A DNA stretch of 64,000 bases, from assembly GCF_000212415.1 (NCBI RefSeq), contig NC_015500.1, forward strand, positions 2,418,001 to 2,482,000, in the 5' to 3' direction. The notes below the pieces were generated by a model, which was not told the origin of the DNA, made no database searches, and was given only the letters and a program-made list of their open reading frames with translations. This DNA is from Treponema brennaborense DSM 12168. GTDB taxonomy: Bacteria; Spirochaetota; Spirochaetia; Treponematales; Treponemataceae. Shown here in pieces: positions 42,896-52,414 of this stretch; within the stretch, counting starts at the first letter, position 1; each line of letters starts with the position of its first letter. Both the position numbers and the translations under genes were made by a program.

Positions 42896-43735
42896 ATGAA
42901 CGCAGATTTTCCCCGCTGGGAAGACGTTACCATCACCAACGACTTCTTCTTCGCCTATTCGATGCTTCACGACACCGAACTGTGCCGCCTCCTTCTGCGC
43001 ACCCTGCTCAAACTGGACGCAAAGGAAATCACCTACGTCAACACGCAGGAAACGCTCGCCGCCGCCCCCGGCTCCAAAAGCGTCCGCCTCGACGTACTGC
43101 TCGAAACCACCGGTGAAATCGTCAACGTCGAGATGCAGACGACATCCGAGCCGAACCTGTTCAAGCGGATCCGCTATTATCAAAGCTCCATCGACATCGG
43201 CACCGCACAGAGGGGCGCCGATTACGACGACCTGAAAAAGCTGTACGTCCTGTTCATCTGCACGAAGGATCCGTTCGGCGAAGGGCTGCCGCGCTACACG
43301 CTCAGGACCGTCTGCGACGAGCACACTGCGCTCGACGTTCGGGACGAACGGTTTGCCGTCGTCTATAATGCCTCAGCGTATGAAAACGAGCTTGATTCGG
43401 AAACGGCGGCCATGTTACACTACATAGCGGAAGGCGGAACGGACACGGAGACGGCGAAGAGCTTTGCCGAGCGGGTGTTCAAGCTGAAAACCGACGGTGC
43501 CGCCAAGGGGGTGTTCATGAAGTACGAAATAGAAATCAAACGCATCCGTAAGGAAGGCTTTGCCGAGGGCGAAATACGCGGCATGGAGAAAGGCAAAGCG
43601 GAAGAAAAATACGCTACGGCCGGCAACCTTTTGTCTATGGGAGTGCTTACGCCGGAGCAGATTGCCGCCGCAACGGAATTACCGCTGGAAACCGTGCGGG
43701 AACTTGCTTGCAGGGAAAATGTATCTCATTTTTAA
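42896..43735 (+). CDS. Rpn family PD-(D/E)XK nuclease/putative transposase, copy C
   Basis: 279 residues, nearly identical to copy B over the nuclease domain (D66, E79, Q81). Only one repeat unit is left in the C-terminal tract (EGFAEGEIRGMEKGKAEEK). It ends ELACRENVSHF. CAGGAGAGACC precedes the ATG. It converges with the tyrosine recombinase gene, 7 bases apart. Known Rpn nucleases promote recombination, so its presence in each arm may help the arms exchange; this is inference. Confidence 0.87.
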   Translation: MNADFPRWEDVTITNDFFFAYSMLHDTELCRLLLRTLLKLDAKEITYVNTQETLAAAPGSKSVRLDVLLETTGEIVNVEMQTTSEPNLFKRIRYYQSSIDIGTAQRGADYDDLKKLYVLFICTKDPFGEGLPRYTLRTVCDEHTALDVRDERFAVVYNASAYENELDSETAAMLHYIAEGGTDTETAKSFAERVFKLKTDGAAKGVFMKYEIEIKRIRKEGFAEGEIRGMEKGKAEEKYATAGNLLSMGVLTPEQIAAATELPLETVRELACRENVSHF

Positions 43736-43742
43736 CGAAAAA

Positions 43743-44846
43743 CTATGAAATATTCGTGTCTAAAAAGGGAGCAAAAATATTCACTGCCGTTTTTTTTATG
43801 ATTTCCACGTCGTTTTCAAGCGAATGATCTGCATAATGTTCAAGCATGGTTGCCGTTTTATGCCCGCTGACACGCTGCAGCAGTCGGGATTCGAGTTTTC
43901 CTTCATTTTTCATGTGCGTTATGAAATAATGCCGCCAGCTGTGAAAATTAATTTTCCTGATAAGCAATTCGTCAACGGATAAGCGATGCAGTTCGGCACG
44001 GAGTTCCCGCAGCCAGCATTTCGCATCCATCGGCTGATGCGCCGATCGTATATGAAAAATAAAATCGCAATCTTCCGTGGCAAAAGATCGCAATTCATCC
44101 AAAAACGCAGGAAACGGAACGTACACGATACGTTCCGAGCCGTTTTTCGGTTTTTTCAGACCGTCAAGCAAATTCCAGCTATGCCTGACGTATACGCACT
44201 CCGTGCCGATATCGCAGCCGCGCAAAGCCTGAATTTCTCCGGCCCGCAATCCGGAAAGCATTGCCAATTTATTGGCGAACATCGCTTTTTTATGTTTCCA
44301 CTGCCGGTTGAATAATGCGCGGACAATATCCGACGGCAGTATCGCTATTTCGGGTGTATCACCGCTGTAATACGAGAGACCGGCGGTAACGTCTTCACTC
44401 ATCAGTCCGTTTTGAAACGCCCAGCGGAGCGCTATCGTTCCGCTGCGGATGATATCGTTTTTTCCTTTTGCAGATTTTGGAACTTTCTGTTCCATAAACG
44501 ACAGCACGAATTCTTTCAGCGTCATTCGGGAAACGCCTGACAGCGGCAGCGTGTCTCCGAACCACGGCAGCCAGTAATTACGGACGGAGGCGGCACAGCG
44601 TGCTACGTAGCGGCGATGTATTCCGTTTTTCTGCAAAAGCCGCTCTTTGATATATATCGAAGAATCCCAATCCCAAAAACCGGACAAAAACGCTATAAGC
44701 GAAACCTCCGTTTCCGCAGCGGGAAGCGGGAACAACTGTTTATATTTAAGGATATTAAGGATTTGTTCAGCTTCCGTCCTGCCGATATCGGCGATAAAAA
44801 GATTGAAAAGTAAATCGTAAGTTGCCTTATTTTTATGCAATACCAT
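43743..44846 (-). CDS. Tyrosine recombinase/integrase
   Basis: About 367 residues from the ATG at 44846; a longer frame to a GTG at 44921 is possible and neither has a ribosome site. The C-terminal catalytic domain has [16 protein letters not shown] (first Arg), [14 protein letters not shown] (His-x-x-Arg) and [15 protein letters not shown] with the nucleophile Tyr. The N-terminal half looks like a SAM-like core-binding domain ([20 protein letters not shown]). Such enzymes integrate or invert DNA at short sites. It sits beside the inverted porin repeat, but no attachment sites were recognised. Confidence 0.9.
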   Translation of the reverse strand: MVLHKNKATYDLLFNLFIADIGRTEAEQILNILKYKQLFPLPAAETEVSLIAFLSGFWDWDSSIYIKERLLQKNGIHRRYVARCAASVRNYWLPWFGDTLPLSGVSRMTLKEFVLSFMEQKVPKSAKGKNDIIRSGTIALRWAFQNGLMSEDVTAGLSYYSGDTPEIAILPSDIVRALFNRQWKHKKAMFANKLAMLSGLRAGEIQALRGCDIGTECVYVRHSWNLLDGLKKPKNGSERIVYVPFPAFLDELRSFATEDCDFIFHIRSAHQPMDAKCWLRELRAELHRLSVDELLIRKINFHSWRHYFITHMKNEGKLESRLLQRVSGHKTATMLEHYADHSLENDVEIIKKTAVNIFAPFLDTNIS

Positions 44847-44921
44847 ATTTTGTATTATCGGCACGAAGCGGGAAATACTTTGACATATCTGAATAAACAA
44901 AAAAAATATCTGGATTTGCAC

Positions 44922-44950
44922 TTCACACGAGTTCTTTTTGGGCGTATACT
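44922..44950 (+). promoter_or_regulatory. ackA promoter candidate
   Basis: TTCACA (44922-44927) and TATACT (44945-44950) are 17 bp apart, about 37 bases before the ackA ATG. Confidence 0.5.
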
Positions 44951-44987
44951 GTACGCATATTTATCACCATTTTATAGAGGGAAATCC

Positions 44988-46322
44988 ATGGTTATTCTAA
45001 CTTTGAATTGCGGAAGCTCGTCCGCGAAGTACCAGGTATACGACTGGAACAATAAAGACGTTTTGGCATCGGGTGTCGTCGAACGGGTTACACAGGATGG
45101 TTCGGCCATTACGCACAACGCGAAAGGAAAAGAAGAATTCACTCTGGAACGGCCGTGTCCTACCCATAAAGAAGCGATTGAACTTATTATCGAAACGATC
45201 ACCTCGCCTAAATGCGGTGTAATCAAAGACATGTCCGTTATAAAAGCGGTCGGGCACCGCGTTCTGCACGGCGGCGATAAATTTACCAAATCGGTCGTTG
45301 TTACGCCCGACGTGCTGGAACAGTTCCGTGCCGTTCAGGATTTGGGTCCGCTGCACAATCCGGCGAACATTATGGGTATTGAAGCGGCACAGAAAGTGCT
45401 GCCCGACGTACCGCACTGCGCCGTTATGGATACGGCGTGGCATCAGACGATGCCCGCAACGTCGTTTATGTACGCGGTTCCGTACGAATGGTACGAAAAA
45501 TATTCCGCACGCCGATACGGTTTTCACGGTACGTCGTTCCTGTATACGGCCAAGCGGGCGAGCGTGCTGCTGCATAAAAAACCGGCGGATACGAACATCA
45601 TTATCGCGCATATCGGAAACGGTGCGTCGATGTGCGCGGTCAAAGGCGGGCAATGCTTCGACACGTCGATGGGAATTACGCCGCTCGAGGGACTCGTCAT
45701 GGGTACCCGTTCGGGCGACTGCGACCCCGCCCTTCCGTTTTACATCATGCGCAAAACGGGCATGACCGCAGCGGAAATGGACACCGCGCTCAACAAGAAA
45801 TCGGGACTGCTCGGTATAACCGGTAAATACGTAGATCGCCGGGACGTCCAGTCCGCCATGGAAGCAGGAGACAAACGGGCGGAATTGGCGCAGGACATGG
45901 AATGCTACCGGTTGCGCAAATATTTCGGCGCATATTTGGCGGCGATCGGTCCCGTAGACGCGATCGTGTTTACAGCCGGTGTCGGTGAATTCGCCTATCA
46001 GGTGCGCGCGAAAGCGTGTCAGGGACTTGAACATTTGGGAATAAAACTGGATCCGGCCAAAAATAAAATGGCGCGGACACGCAACGCGGAAACGCTGATC
46101 AGCGCGGACGATTCCGAAATCAAAATATTCGTCATTCCCACGGATGAAGAACTCGTCATGACGGAAGACGCGTACGCGCTCATGATGGGAACCTACGACG
46201 TCCACACGAATTTTACGTATTCGTTCCAAGATCCCGGCTACGTAAACAAAGCCCGTGCAGAAGGTTTGAAAAAAGATCTGAAAAAAAATCCGGATCTTGC
46301 GAAAATCATTGCAAAACCGTAA
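44988..46322 (+). CDS. ackA: Acetate kinase
   Basis: 444 residues from the ATG at 44988, preceded by GAGGG; a longer frame extends upstream but lacks the site. ASKHA fold: [16 protein letters not shown] at the N-terminus, [55 protein letters not shown] and FTAGVGE. It makes ATP and acetate from acetyl phosphate, a main energy-yielding step of fermentation. No pta gene is adjacent. Confidence 0.96.
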   Translation: MVILTLNCGSSSAKYQVYDWNNKDVLASGVVERVTQDGSAITHNAKGKEEFTLERPCPTHKEAIELIIETITSPKCGVIKDMSVIKAVGHRVLHGGDKFTKSVVVTPDVLEQFRAVQDLGPLHNPANIMGIEAAQKVLPDVPHCAVMDTAWHQTMPATSFMYAVPYEWYEKYSARRYGFHGTSFLYTAKRASVLLHKKPADTNIIIAHIGNGASMCAVKGGQCFDTSMGITPLEGLVMGTRSGDCDPALPFYIMRKTGMTAAEMDTALNKKSGLLGITGKYVDRRDVQSAMEAGDKRAELAQDMECYRLRKYFGAYLAAIGPVDAIVFTAGVGEFAYQVRAKACQGLEHLGIKLDPAKNKMARTRNAETLISADDSEIKIFVIPTDEELVMTEDAYALMMGTYDVHTNFTYSFQDPGYVNKARAEGLKKDLKKNPDLAKIIAKP

Positions 46323-46336
46323 ATCCGTGGTATACT
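46309..46336 (+). promoter_or_regulatory. Promoter of the second PfkB kinase, next to its ATG
   Basis: TTGCAA (46309-46314) and TATACT (46331-46336) are 16 bp apart. The -10 box ends 6 bases before the ATG, and no Shine-Dalgarno is present. The -35 overlaps the last codons of ackA. Confidence 0.65.
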
Positions 46337-46342
46337 GCGCTC

Positions 46343-47491
46343 ATGGCGTTTTTTTACGGAATCGGACACGCACTCGTCGACTATTTTTTTGACGGCGAAC
46401 TGCCGATCGCACGGTTTTCACCGGAACTGCAAGCCGCAGCTGCCGCGCGGCGGCCGGTGCACATCGGAAGCCGCAGCTTTGACGAACTGACCGCACGGCT
46501 GCAGGCCGCCGCCCCGGACTGGTCGTCAAAGGCCGACGGAATACGGACGAGCGGCGGCACGTGCGCGAACATGCTTAAAACCCTTGCCGCGCTCGGTGCG
46601 GAAACCCTGTTCAGCGGCAGCTGCGGCTGCACGCAGGACGGCGGTGAACGGAACGGCAGTCTGAAACGTGACGAGGAAGCGCTCTTTTTTCAAAAATCGC
46701 TTGCGCAAAGCGGCGTGTCCGCCCGCCTGAAACTCAGACCGGATCGGACGGGGCGCTGTCTCGCCGTGCGGGACGGACGGATTTCGTTCATTCTGGCCGT
46801 AAGTCCCGGCGCCGCGCCGGATATCGCAGCGGATCAGATAAACCCCGAAACACAGAAAAGGCCCGACTGGATCATAGCGGAAGGAATGCCGCTGGCGATT
46901 GATTCGGTGCGCGCGGAACTGAACGCCGTACGGCGAGCGCTCCGGATCCCGCTTGCCGTTGCGTGCGGTACGCCGGCGGGAGCCGTGCAAACCGCGGCGA
47001 TGCTCAAAGAAGCGCAGTTTGAATCGGATCGGGCGGCACACGTTTCATCGGCGAACGTTTCATCAGCACACGCGCCGCCGCTGTCGGTTCCGCCGCTGCA
47101 CGCACCGCCGGCGATCGTGTTTGCGAACGACGGCGAAGCCCGGATGCTTGAACGAAAAGGCATTGATCCTGCGCGGTACTCGGCGGATTACGGTACGGTG
47201 TTCGTCGTAACGCACGGCTGCGGCGGAAGCAGCGCCTACGCCGCCGGCAGCAGAATTTCCGTTCCGGCGCGAACGGCCGCCGAATGCGCGTTTACGGACG
47301 AAACGGGCGCAGGAGACGTATTTGCCGGCGCCTTTCTGTTCAAACTGACGGAGCCGCAGCCGTACGATTCGGAAAAAGCCCCGGCGCGGCGAATGGAACG
47401 CTGCCTTGCGTTCGGTTCGGAAGCGGCGGCGCGGATTCTTTCAGTTCCGCTGTGCCGCGTAACGAAAACGCTGCTCTCAGGATTGACATAA
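46343..47491 (+). CDS. PfkB family kinase, adenosine-kinase-like
   Basis: 382 residues. Signatures are SGGTCANMLKTLAALGAETLFSG (substrate loop) and FTDETGAGDVFAGAFLFKL (catalytic GAGD). The N-terminus starts with GIGHALVDYFFDGEL, as in adenosine/fructokinase-like members. An Ala/Pro/His-rich repeat-like insert (about 234-256: SSANVSSAHAPPLSVPPLHAPP) is unusual. The substrate is unknown. Its 3' end overlaps the convergent DJ-1 gene by 15 bases. Confidence 0.85.
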   Translation: MAFFYGIGHALVDYFFDGELPIARFSPELQAAAAARRPVHIGSRSFDELTARLQAAAPDWSSKADGIRTSGGTCANMLKTLAALGAETLFSGSCGCTQDGGERNGSLKRDEEALFFQKSLAQSGVSARLKLRPDRTGRCLAVRDGRISFILAVSPGAAPDIAADQINPETQKRPDWIIAEGMPLAIDSVRAELNAVRRALRIPLAVACGTPAGAVQTAAMLKEAQFESDRAAHVSSANVSSAHAPPLSVPPLHAPPAIVFANDGEARMLERKGIDPARYSADYGTVFVVTHGCGGSSAYAAGSRISVPARTAAECAFTDETGAGDVFAGAFLFKLTEPQPYDSEKAPARRMERCLAFGSEAAARILSVPLCRVTKTLLSGLT

Positions 47492-48076
47492 AGGCCGCAT
47501 AACGCCGCCGATTCTCACTTTTTCAGCTGCCGCTTCACCGGCAACCAGCCGGATTAACTGCAAAGAAAACTCTTCCGCGGCTCCGGGACCGGCGGCGGTT
47601 ACCAGAGTACCGTCAACGACGCAGCGCTCGTCCGTTTTGCGGGCGCCGGCCGTCAGCGACTGCCATTCGGCGCCGCACCATTCCGGCATGCGCTGCTCCA
47701 TTCCCGGATAACACGTATAGCGTTTTCCCCGCAATATGCCGGTTTTTGCCAGTACGACGGCAGGAGCCGCGCAAATGGCCGCAACGATACCGCCGCGCCG
47801 GTGAACGTCCGCAACGGCTGTAACGGCCGCTTCGCAGGCGGCGACGTTCGCCGCACCGGGCATTCCGCCCGGAACGACAATGCCGTCCGGCGCGGCTTCG
47901 GCCAGATCGGAAACACAGATATCGGTTAAAACGGTTACGCCGTGGGAACCGGTAACGGCATTCGATTCCTTGCAGGAAACGGTCAGTACGGTCGCTCCGC
48001 TGCGGCGCAGATAATCGACCGGAGTAACGGCTTCAACTTCCTCAAAGCCGTCCGCAAACAGGACAGCGATCGTCAT
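47477..48076 (-). CDS. DJ-1/PfpI family protein
   Basis: 199 residues of flavodoxin-like DJ-1 fold: VLFADGFEEVEAVTP (conserved Glu), VVPGGMPGAANVA, and the nucleophile elbow GGIVAAICAAPAVVLA with Cys102. Members include deglycases, glyoxalases, chaperones and the former ThiJ annotation; activity cannot be chosen from sequence. It ends inside the PfkB gene's 3' end. Confidence 0.92.
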   Translation of the reverse strand: MTIAVLFADGFEEVEAVTPVDYLRRSGATVLTVSCKESNAVTGSHGVTVLTDICVSDLAEAAPDGIVVPGGMPGAANVAACEAAVTAVADVHRRGGIVAAICAAPAVVLAKTGILRGKRYTCYPGMEQRMPEWCGAEWQSLTAGARKTDERCVVDGTLVTAAGPGAAEEFSLQLIRLVAGEAAAEKVRIGGVMRPLCQS

Positions 48077-48123
48077 TATAATCTCCTAAATAATATTTTC
48101 CATTATTTTACTACATACTACTA

Positions 48124-48152
48124 TTGTAAATATAACATTTTAAGAGTATCAT
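48124..48152 (+). promoter_or_regulatory. Response-regulator operon promoter, next to its ATG
   Basis: TTGTAA (48124-48129) and TATCAT (48147-48152) are 17 bp apart. The ATG starts 7 bases after the -10 box, so transcription and translation starts should nearly coincide. Confidence 0.65.
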
Positions 48153-48158
48153 GTATAC

Positions 48159-49400
48159 ATGAAACAAGTACTTATCGTGGATGCACCGCCGCTGTTCAGA
48201 GGTTATTTGAAAGACAAGCTGGCGGCAGAAAAAGTGTCTGTCGAATTTGTGCAGGGCAGACGGGATGCTTTCACCAAAATGCTCTCCGTTTTACCGGATC
48301 TTATCATCATCGACGCAGCCGAAGATATCGCTGAAACCATTGAATTCATGGAAAAAAAGGCCGCGGATCCGAACGCCGGTCACATTCCGACTATCATTTC
48401 GGGCCCGGAAATAGAACGTTCATTTATAGCGGATTTTGCAAAACTCGGAGTCATAAAATATTTTAACAAACCCATTAAATTCGATATTTTCTTTGAGGCC
48501 ATCGGCCGCGTTTTGAAAATAGCGTTTTCCATCGACACCACGCCGTGCATTCTCGAAACGCACCTCAACGGCAATATCATTTTCATTGAAGTTGCAACCG
48601 GGCTCAATCGGGAAAAAATTTCACTGCTGAAATACCGGATTACCGAAATGATACAGGCGAACCGCATCACTACGCCGAAAATCGTTTTGATGATGACCGA
48701 TTTGTCGCTCAGTTTCGTAGACGGTGCCAATCTTGAAATGCTGCTCGACAGTATCATCGCCGATCAGCACATAGCGAAAAAAGACATAAAAGTACTTGCG
48801 CTCGATTCGTTTACCAGGGAATTGATCGCGGGGCACAAAGAATACGACAGTATCCAAGTGTCCACCAACCTTTCCGCCATATTGAATTCGCTCGTAGACA
48901 ATTCCGAAACGCACGACATTTCGGAACTGATTTCCGATAAAATCCTATCCGCAACGGAAGAAGCGCCGGCTTCCATCGAAATGCGGTTTTACTCCGAAAC
49001 GGGAACCGGCGACGCACAGGCGGAACATAATACGAAAAAACAGATCGCCATTGCCGACGACGACACCGTACTGCTCGCCCTTTTGAAAAAGACTTTTTCC
49101 GCAATCAACGCCGACGTTTCCGCGTTTTCATCGGGCACGGAACTGCTGGCTTCAATCAATAAAACGGTGTACGATCTCGTAATCCTCGACATCATGATGC
49201 CGGGACTTTCCGGCTTCAATATTTTAAAAATACTCCAGCAAAAACAATATCCGGCACCGGTCGTCATTTATTCCGGCGTCATGCAGCGCGAATCGATCAT
49301 TCAGGCACTCAGCTTGGGCGCAAAAGCATATCTGCTGAAGCCGCTCGCTCCCGATGCCATACTGCAGAAAGCGCTGGAAATAATGAACGCCGCCGTCTAA
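48159..49400 (+). CDS. Dual-receiver response regulator with central STAS-like domain
   Basis: 413 residues. A degenerate N-terminal receiver (1-~120) keeps Asp52 (LIIIDAAED) and Lys104 (YFNKP) but lacks the second acidic pair. Residues ~128-240 resemble a STAS fold (LNGNIIFIEVATGLNREKISLLKYRI; IVLMMTDLSLSFVDGANLEMLLDSI). The C-terminal receiver (~294-413) looks functional with DDD300-302, Asp344 and Lys394. No DNA-binding domain is present, so output is probably protein-protein. It precedes the hybrid kinase by 18 bases. Confidence 0.88.
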   Translation: MKQVLIVDAPPLFRGYLKDKLAAEKVSVEFVQGRRDAFTKMLSVLPDLIIIDAAEDIAETIEFMEKKAADPNAGHIPTIISGPEIERSFIADFAKLGVIKYFNKPIKFDIFFEAIGRVLKIAFSIDTTPCILETHLNGNIIFIEVATGLNREKISLLKYRITEMIQANRITTPKIVLMMTDLSLSFVDGANLEMLLDSIIADQHIAKKDIKVLALDSFTRELIAGHKEYDSIQVSTNLSAILNSLVDNSETHDISELISDKILSATEEAPASIEMRFYSETGTGDAQAEHNTKKQIAIADDDTVLLALLKKTFSAINADVSAFSSGTELLASINKTVYDLVILDIMMPGLSGFNILKILQQKQYPAPVVIYSGVMQRESIIQALSLGAKAYLLKPLAPDAILQKALEIMNAAV

Positions 49401-49418
49401 TTTATAAGGAAACACGTC

Positions 49419-51503
49419 ATGCAGCCGGTTCAGAGCAGTTTTCTCGCCTCGACACTTCACGAAATTCGGACACCGATACAGACGATATTGGGAACGGCGG
49501 AACTGCTGCAGGAAACGCAGCTCGATCCGGAACAGCAGGAATACGTGCGGCAGATAGCGTTCAGCGCGGACGTCCTGTACACGCTGGCAAACGAAATTCT
49601 CGATTTTGAAAAGATACGCACGGGAAGTATGCAAATCGAATACATTCCCTGCGCCGTCGGAACGCTTACCGAACAAATCGTCGATTTACTCTGTATTGAA
49701 GCGCACAATAAAGGGCTCGAACTGGTCACGGATATCGCCGACTCCGTGCCGGAAACGATAATCGGAGATCCCGTCCGCATTCAGCAGATATTGCTGAATC
49801 TGGTAAAAAACGCGGTCAAGTTCACGCAGTCCGGATACGTCGCGGTCAAAGTATCCGCCCGGAAGGGCGCGGACGGCGCCGGTACGCTGAGTTTTCAAGT
49901 TATCGATTCGGGGATCGGCGTTTCGGACAGTGCAAAAAAATTGATTTTCAAGGAATTCGTGCAGGCGGATGCTTCAACGACGCGCAAATACGGCGGAACG
50001 GGTCTGGGACTCGCGATATCGACGCGGCTCGCCGCACTCATGAACGGAAAGATAACCGTTACGGACAACGAGGACGGCGGCGCCGTGTTTACGTTTACCC
50101 TGCCGTACGAACGACCGGCGGACGCTCATCAGGCGGATGTTCATCCGGCGGCGGAAAATCCGGCGGACGTGCAAAAAAACGACCGCTCCGAAACACGCAT
50201 CGTGCCCGACGGATTCAGAATACTGCTGGTAGACGACAGCCGCATCGCGCTTGAAAGTATGCGGAATAAAATCCGCCGGTTCGGCGGTACGGACGTGGAA
50301 ACGGCCGCTTCGGGAGAAGAAGCGCTGCAAAAACTACGGGCAGCGCATCAGGCGGGGAAAGATTTTGCCGTCGCGTTCATAGACATGATAATGCCCGTTA
50401 TGGACGGCTGGCGGTTATCGGCGGACATCAATTCGGATATCACGATAAACGGCACCAAACTGTTTCTCATGATTCCCGAAGGCGCTATGGGCAGAGACGC
50501 CAAAATGAAACTGCTCGACTGGTTCAACGGATATTTGTACAAACCGGTTAAAATGCAGATGCTCGAAGCGCTGCTGAAAGACGCCGTCGCGGATCCGCTT
50601 GAATTGCCGCCGGCGGATATTCCGGAAAAACCGCCGGTTTCTGTTGAAGAGCTGCCCGTTGCTGTTGAAGAGCTGCCCGTTGCTGCCGAAGAACCGCGGA
50701 ACGCTCCGGCTCCGCAAAAAACCGAACCGTCCGTCGGCTGTTCGGTATTGGCGGTCGAAGACCATCCGGTGAACCGGAAAATCATCACGACGTTTCTGAG
50801 CGGATTCGGCGCCGTCGTATACACGGCGGAAAACGGCCGGGAAGCGATCCGCGTCGTACGGGAACACCCCGACATAAGCATCGTGTTTATGGATATTCAG
50901 ATGCCGGTCATGAACGGACTAGACGCCGCAGTTGCACTCAGAAAACAAGGATACCCCGGGATCATCATCGCCTGTACGGCAAACTCGGATCCCGCGGATT
51001 TTCGGGAATACGGCCGCAGCGGGATGGACGATACGCTGGTAAAACCGTTCAAAAAGCAGACGCTGAAAGCGATGCTCGACAAATGGACCGGAGCAGCCGC
51101 GCAAACCGCTGCACTTCAAACCGCAGCGCCGTCTGCGAACGCCGTCCGTACGCAGCGGAAACAGCCGCTCTGGGATAAAACGGAACTGCTGAAATCGTTC
51201 GGCAATGACGAACCGTTCATAGCGGATCTCATAAGAGAATACATGAAACAAACCGATTCGCTGCTGACTTTACTGCGCGCAGGCGGTACGCCGGGCGACG
51301 CGGACAGTTCCCGCCGGGCGGCGCACACGCTCAAAGGCAGCTCTGCGGCGATATACGCGCGGCCGCTCGCACAGAGCGCGGAACGGCTGGAGCAGGCGTA
51401 TAAAGACGGAAATGCCGCGAACGCCGACGCGCTGTTAGCCGAATTCGGCAGTCTGTACGCAGCGTTTGCCGAAGAATTCCGCTCAAAAGGAAAAATATCG
51501 TGA
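49419..51503 (+). CDS. Hybrid histidine kinase with two receivers and Hpt
   Basis: 694 residues without a sensor domain or membrane helix. The order is HisKA (His14 in STLHEIRTP), HATPase_c (~108-230; NAVKF, DSGIGVSD, GGTGLGLAIS), receiver 1 (~265-390; Asp322), receiver 2 (~441-555; Asp492), and Hpt (~590-690; His636 in AAHTLKGSS). A duplicated VEELPVA segment (about 409-423) lies in the linker between receivers. As a soluble kinase it may take its input from the response regulator encoded just upstream. It overlaps the PHP gene by four bases (GTGA). Confidence 0.93.
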   Translation: MQPVQSSFLASTLHEIRTPIQTILGTAELLQETQLDPEQQEYVRQIAFSADVLYTLANEILDFEKIRTGSMQIEYIPCAVGTLTEQIVDLLCIEAHNKGLELVTDIADSVPETIIGDPVRIQQILLNLVKNAVKFTQSGYVAVKVSARKGADGAGTLSFQVIDSGIGVSDSAKKLIFKEFVQADASTTRKYGGTGLGLAISTRLAALMNGKITVTDNEDGGAVFTFTLPYERPADAHQADVHPAAENPADVQKNDRSETRIVPDGFRILLVDDSRIALESMRNKIRRFGGTDVETAASGEEALQKLRAAHQAGKDFAVAFIDMIMPVMDGWRLSADINSDITINGTKLFLMIPEGAMGRDAKMKLLDWFNGYLYKPVKMQMLEALLKDAVADPLELPPADIPEKPPVSVEELPVAVEELPVAAEEPRNAPAPQKTEPSVGCSVLAVEDHPVNRKIITTFLSGFGAVVYTAENGREAIRVVREHPDISIVFMDIQMPVMNGLDAAVALRKQGYPGIIIACTANSDPADFREYGRSGMDDTLVKPFKKQTLKAMLDKWTGAAAQTAALQTAAPSANAVRTQRKQPLWDKTELLKSFGNDEPFIADLIREYMKQTDSLLTLLRAGGTPGDADSSRRAAHTLKGSSAAIYARPLAQSAERLEQAYKDGNAANADALLAEFGSLYAAFAEEFRSKGKIS

Positions 51504-52369
51504 AAACGAATTATCACACGCACACGACGTTCTGCGACGGAAACGATACGCCCGAAGCGATGCTGCAAGCCGCGCTGCAAAAGGGATTCGACGTGTTCGG
51601 CTTTTCCGGGCACAGCATGTATCCGTTCGCCGCCGAATGGCACATCGCTCCGCGAAATTTCGATACGTATAAAGAAGAAATACGGCGGCTCAAAGCCGCG
51701 TACGGCGCACGTATCGGCGTTTTGTACGGATTTGAGGCTGACTACCTGCCGCCGCTTTCAAAGCCGCACAGGGCGCTCTACGACGCGCTGCAGCCCGATT
51801 TTCTGATAGGTTCCGTTCATTACATTACGGAGAATCCCGACGCCCAGCCGGCGGCGTGCAGGTGGTTCACCGCGGACGGTCCGGTAAAAGAAGTCGCGGA
51901 CGGGATCCAGGACGTTTTCGGCGGAGACGGAAAAAAAGCGGTGCAAACGTATTTTTCACTGCAGCGGGACATGATGCGGAACGGCGAATTCGATATCGCC
52001 GGTCATATCGACGTTATCAGAAAACGGAACGGAACGCTTCGCTTTTTCGACGAAACGGAACCGTGGTACAAACGGGAACTTGCGGCAACTGCGGAAATCG
52101 CGGCGAAAACCGGCGTGATCGTCGAAATCAATACCGGCGGAATCGCCCGCAAGGCGATCGACGACTGTTATCCGTCGGCAGCTTTTTTGGCACAATTGCG
52201 CCGGTATGACGTTCCCGTAACGGTCTGCTCGGACGCCCACGCGGCGCGAGACGTCGACTGTGCGTTCGATCTTGCACGGCGGAAAGCTCTGGACGCGGGA
52301 TACCGGGAAACGGCGTATCTGCTGCCGGCAGAAGGCGGCGTGCCACGACGCTGTACGGCGGAACTGTAA
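51500..52369 (+). CDS. PHP-domain histidinol-phosphatase-like hydrolase
   Basis: 289 residues with GTG start overlapping the kinase stop. The PHP metal motif KTNYHTHTTFCDGNDTPE opens the protein. It continues with GFSGHSMYP, GFEADYLPP, LIGSVHYI, GHIDVIRK, EINTGGI and VCSDAHAARDV, the ordered metal ligands of the HisK-type histidinol-phosphatase group. It hydrolyses a phosphate ester, possibly L-histidinol phosphate. Its place in a signalling operon rather than with his genes makes that substrate uncertain. Confidence 0.85.
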   Translation: MKTNYHTHTTFCDGNDTPEAMLQAALQKGFDVFGFSGHSMYPFAAEWHIAPRNFDTYKEEIRRLKAAYGARIGVLYGFEADYLPPLSKPHRALYDALQPDFLIGSVHYITENPDAQPAACRWFTADGPVKEVADGIQDVFGGDGKKAVQTYFSLQRDMMRNGEFDIAGHIDVIRKRNGTLRFFDETEPWYKRELAATAEIAAKTGVIVEINTGGIARKAIDDCYPSAAFLAQLRRYDVPVTVCSDAHAARDVDCAFDLARRKALDAGYRETAYLLPAEGGVPRRCTAEL

Positions 52370-52414
52370 TAGCCGCCGCACCGGCCGATATTTCCGGCCG
52401 GACGTTCAAAACAC

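Larger units (their letters stand above)
40850..43735 (+). repeat. Inverted repeat arm, right (porin + terminator + Rpn)
   Basis: Mirror copy of 36731-39792, starting at GCTAATAACGTG (40850-40861). Intergenic 42465-42895 holds the porin terminator, the single 24-base unit and the shared Rpn leader; I see nothing else there. Confidence 0.88.

Noticed and set aside
36731-43735. The inverted arms as a composite transposon
   Set aside because: No terminal inverted repeats, target duplications or standard transposase were seen; segmental duplication with inversion fits better.
44997-46229. 410-residue minus-strand open frame opposite ackA
   Set aside because: Antisense shadow; ackA motifs occupy the other strand throughout.
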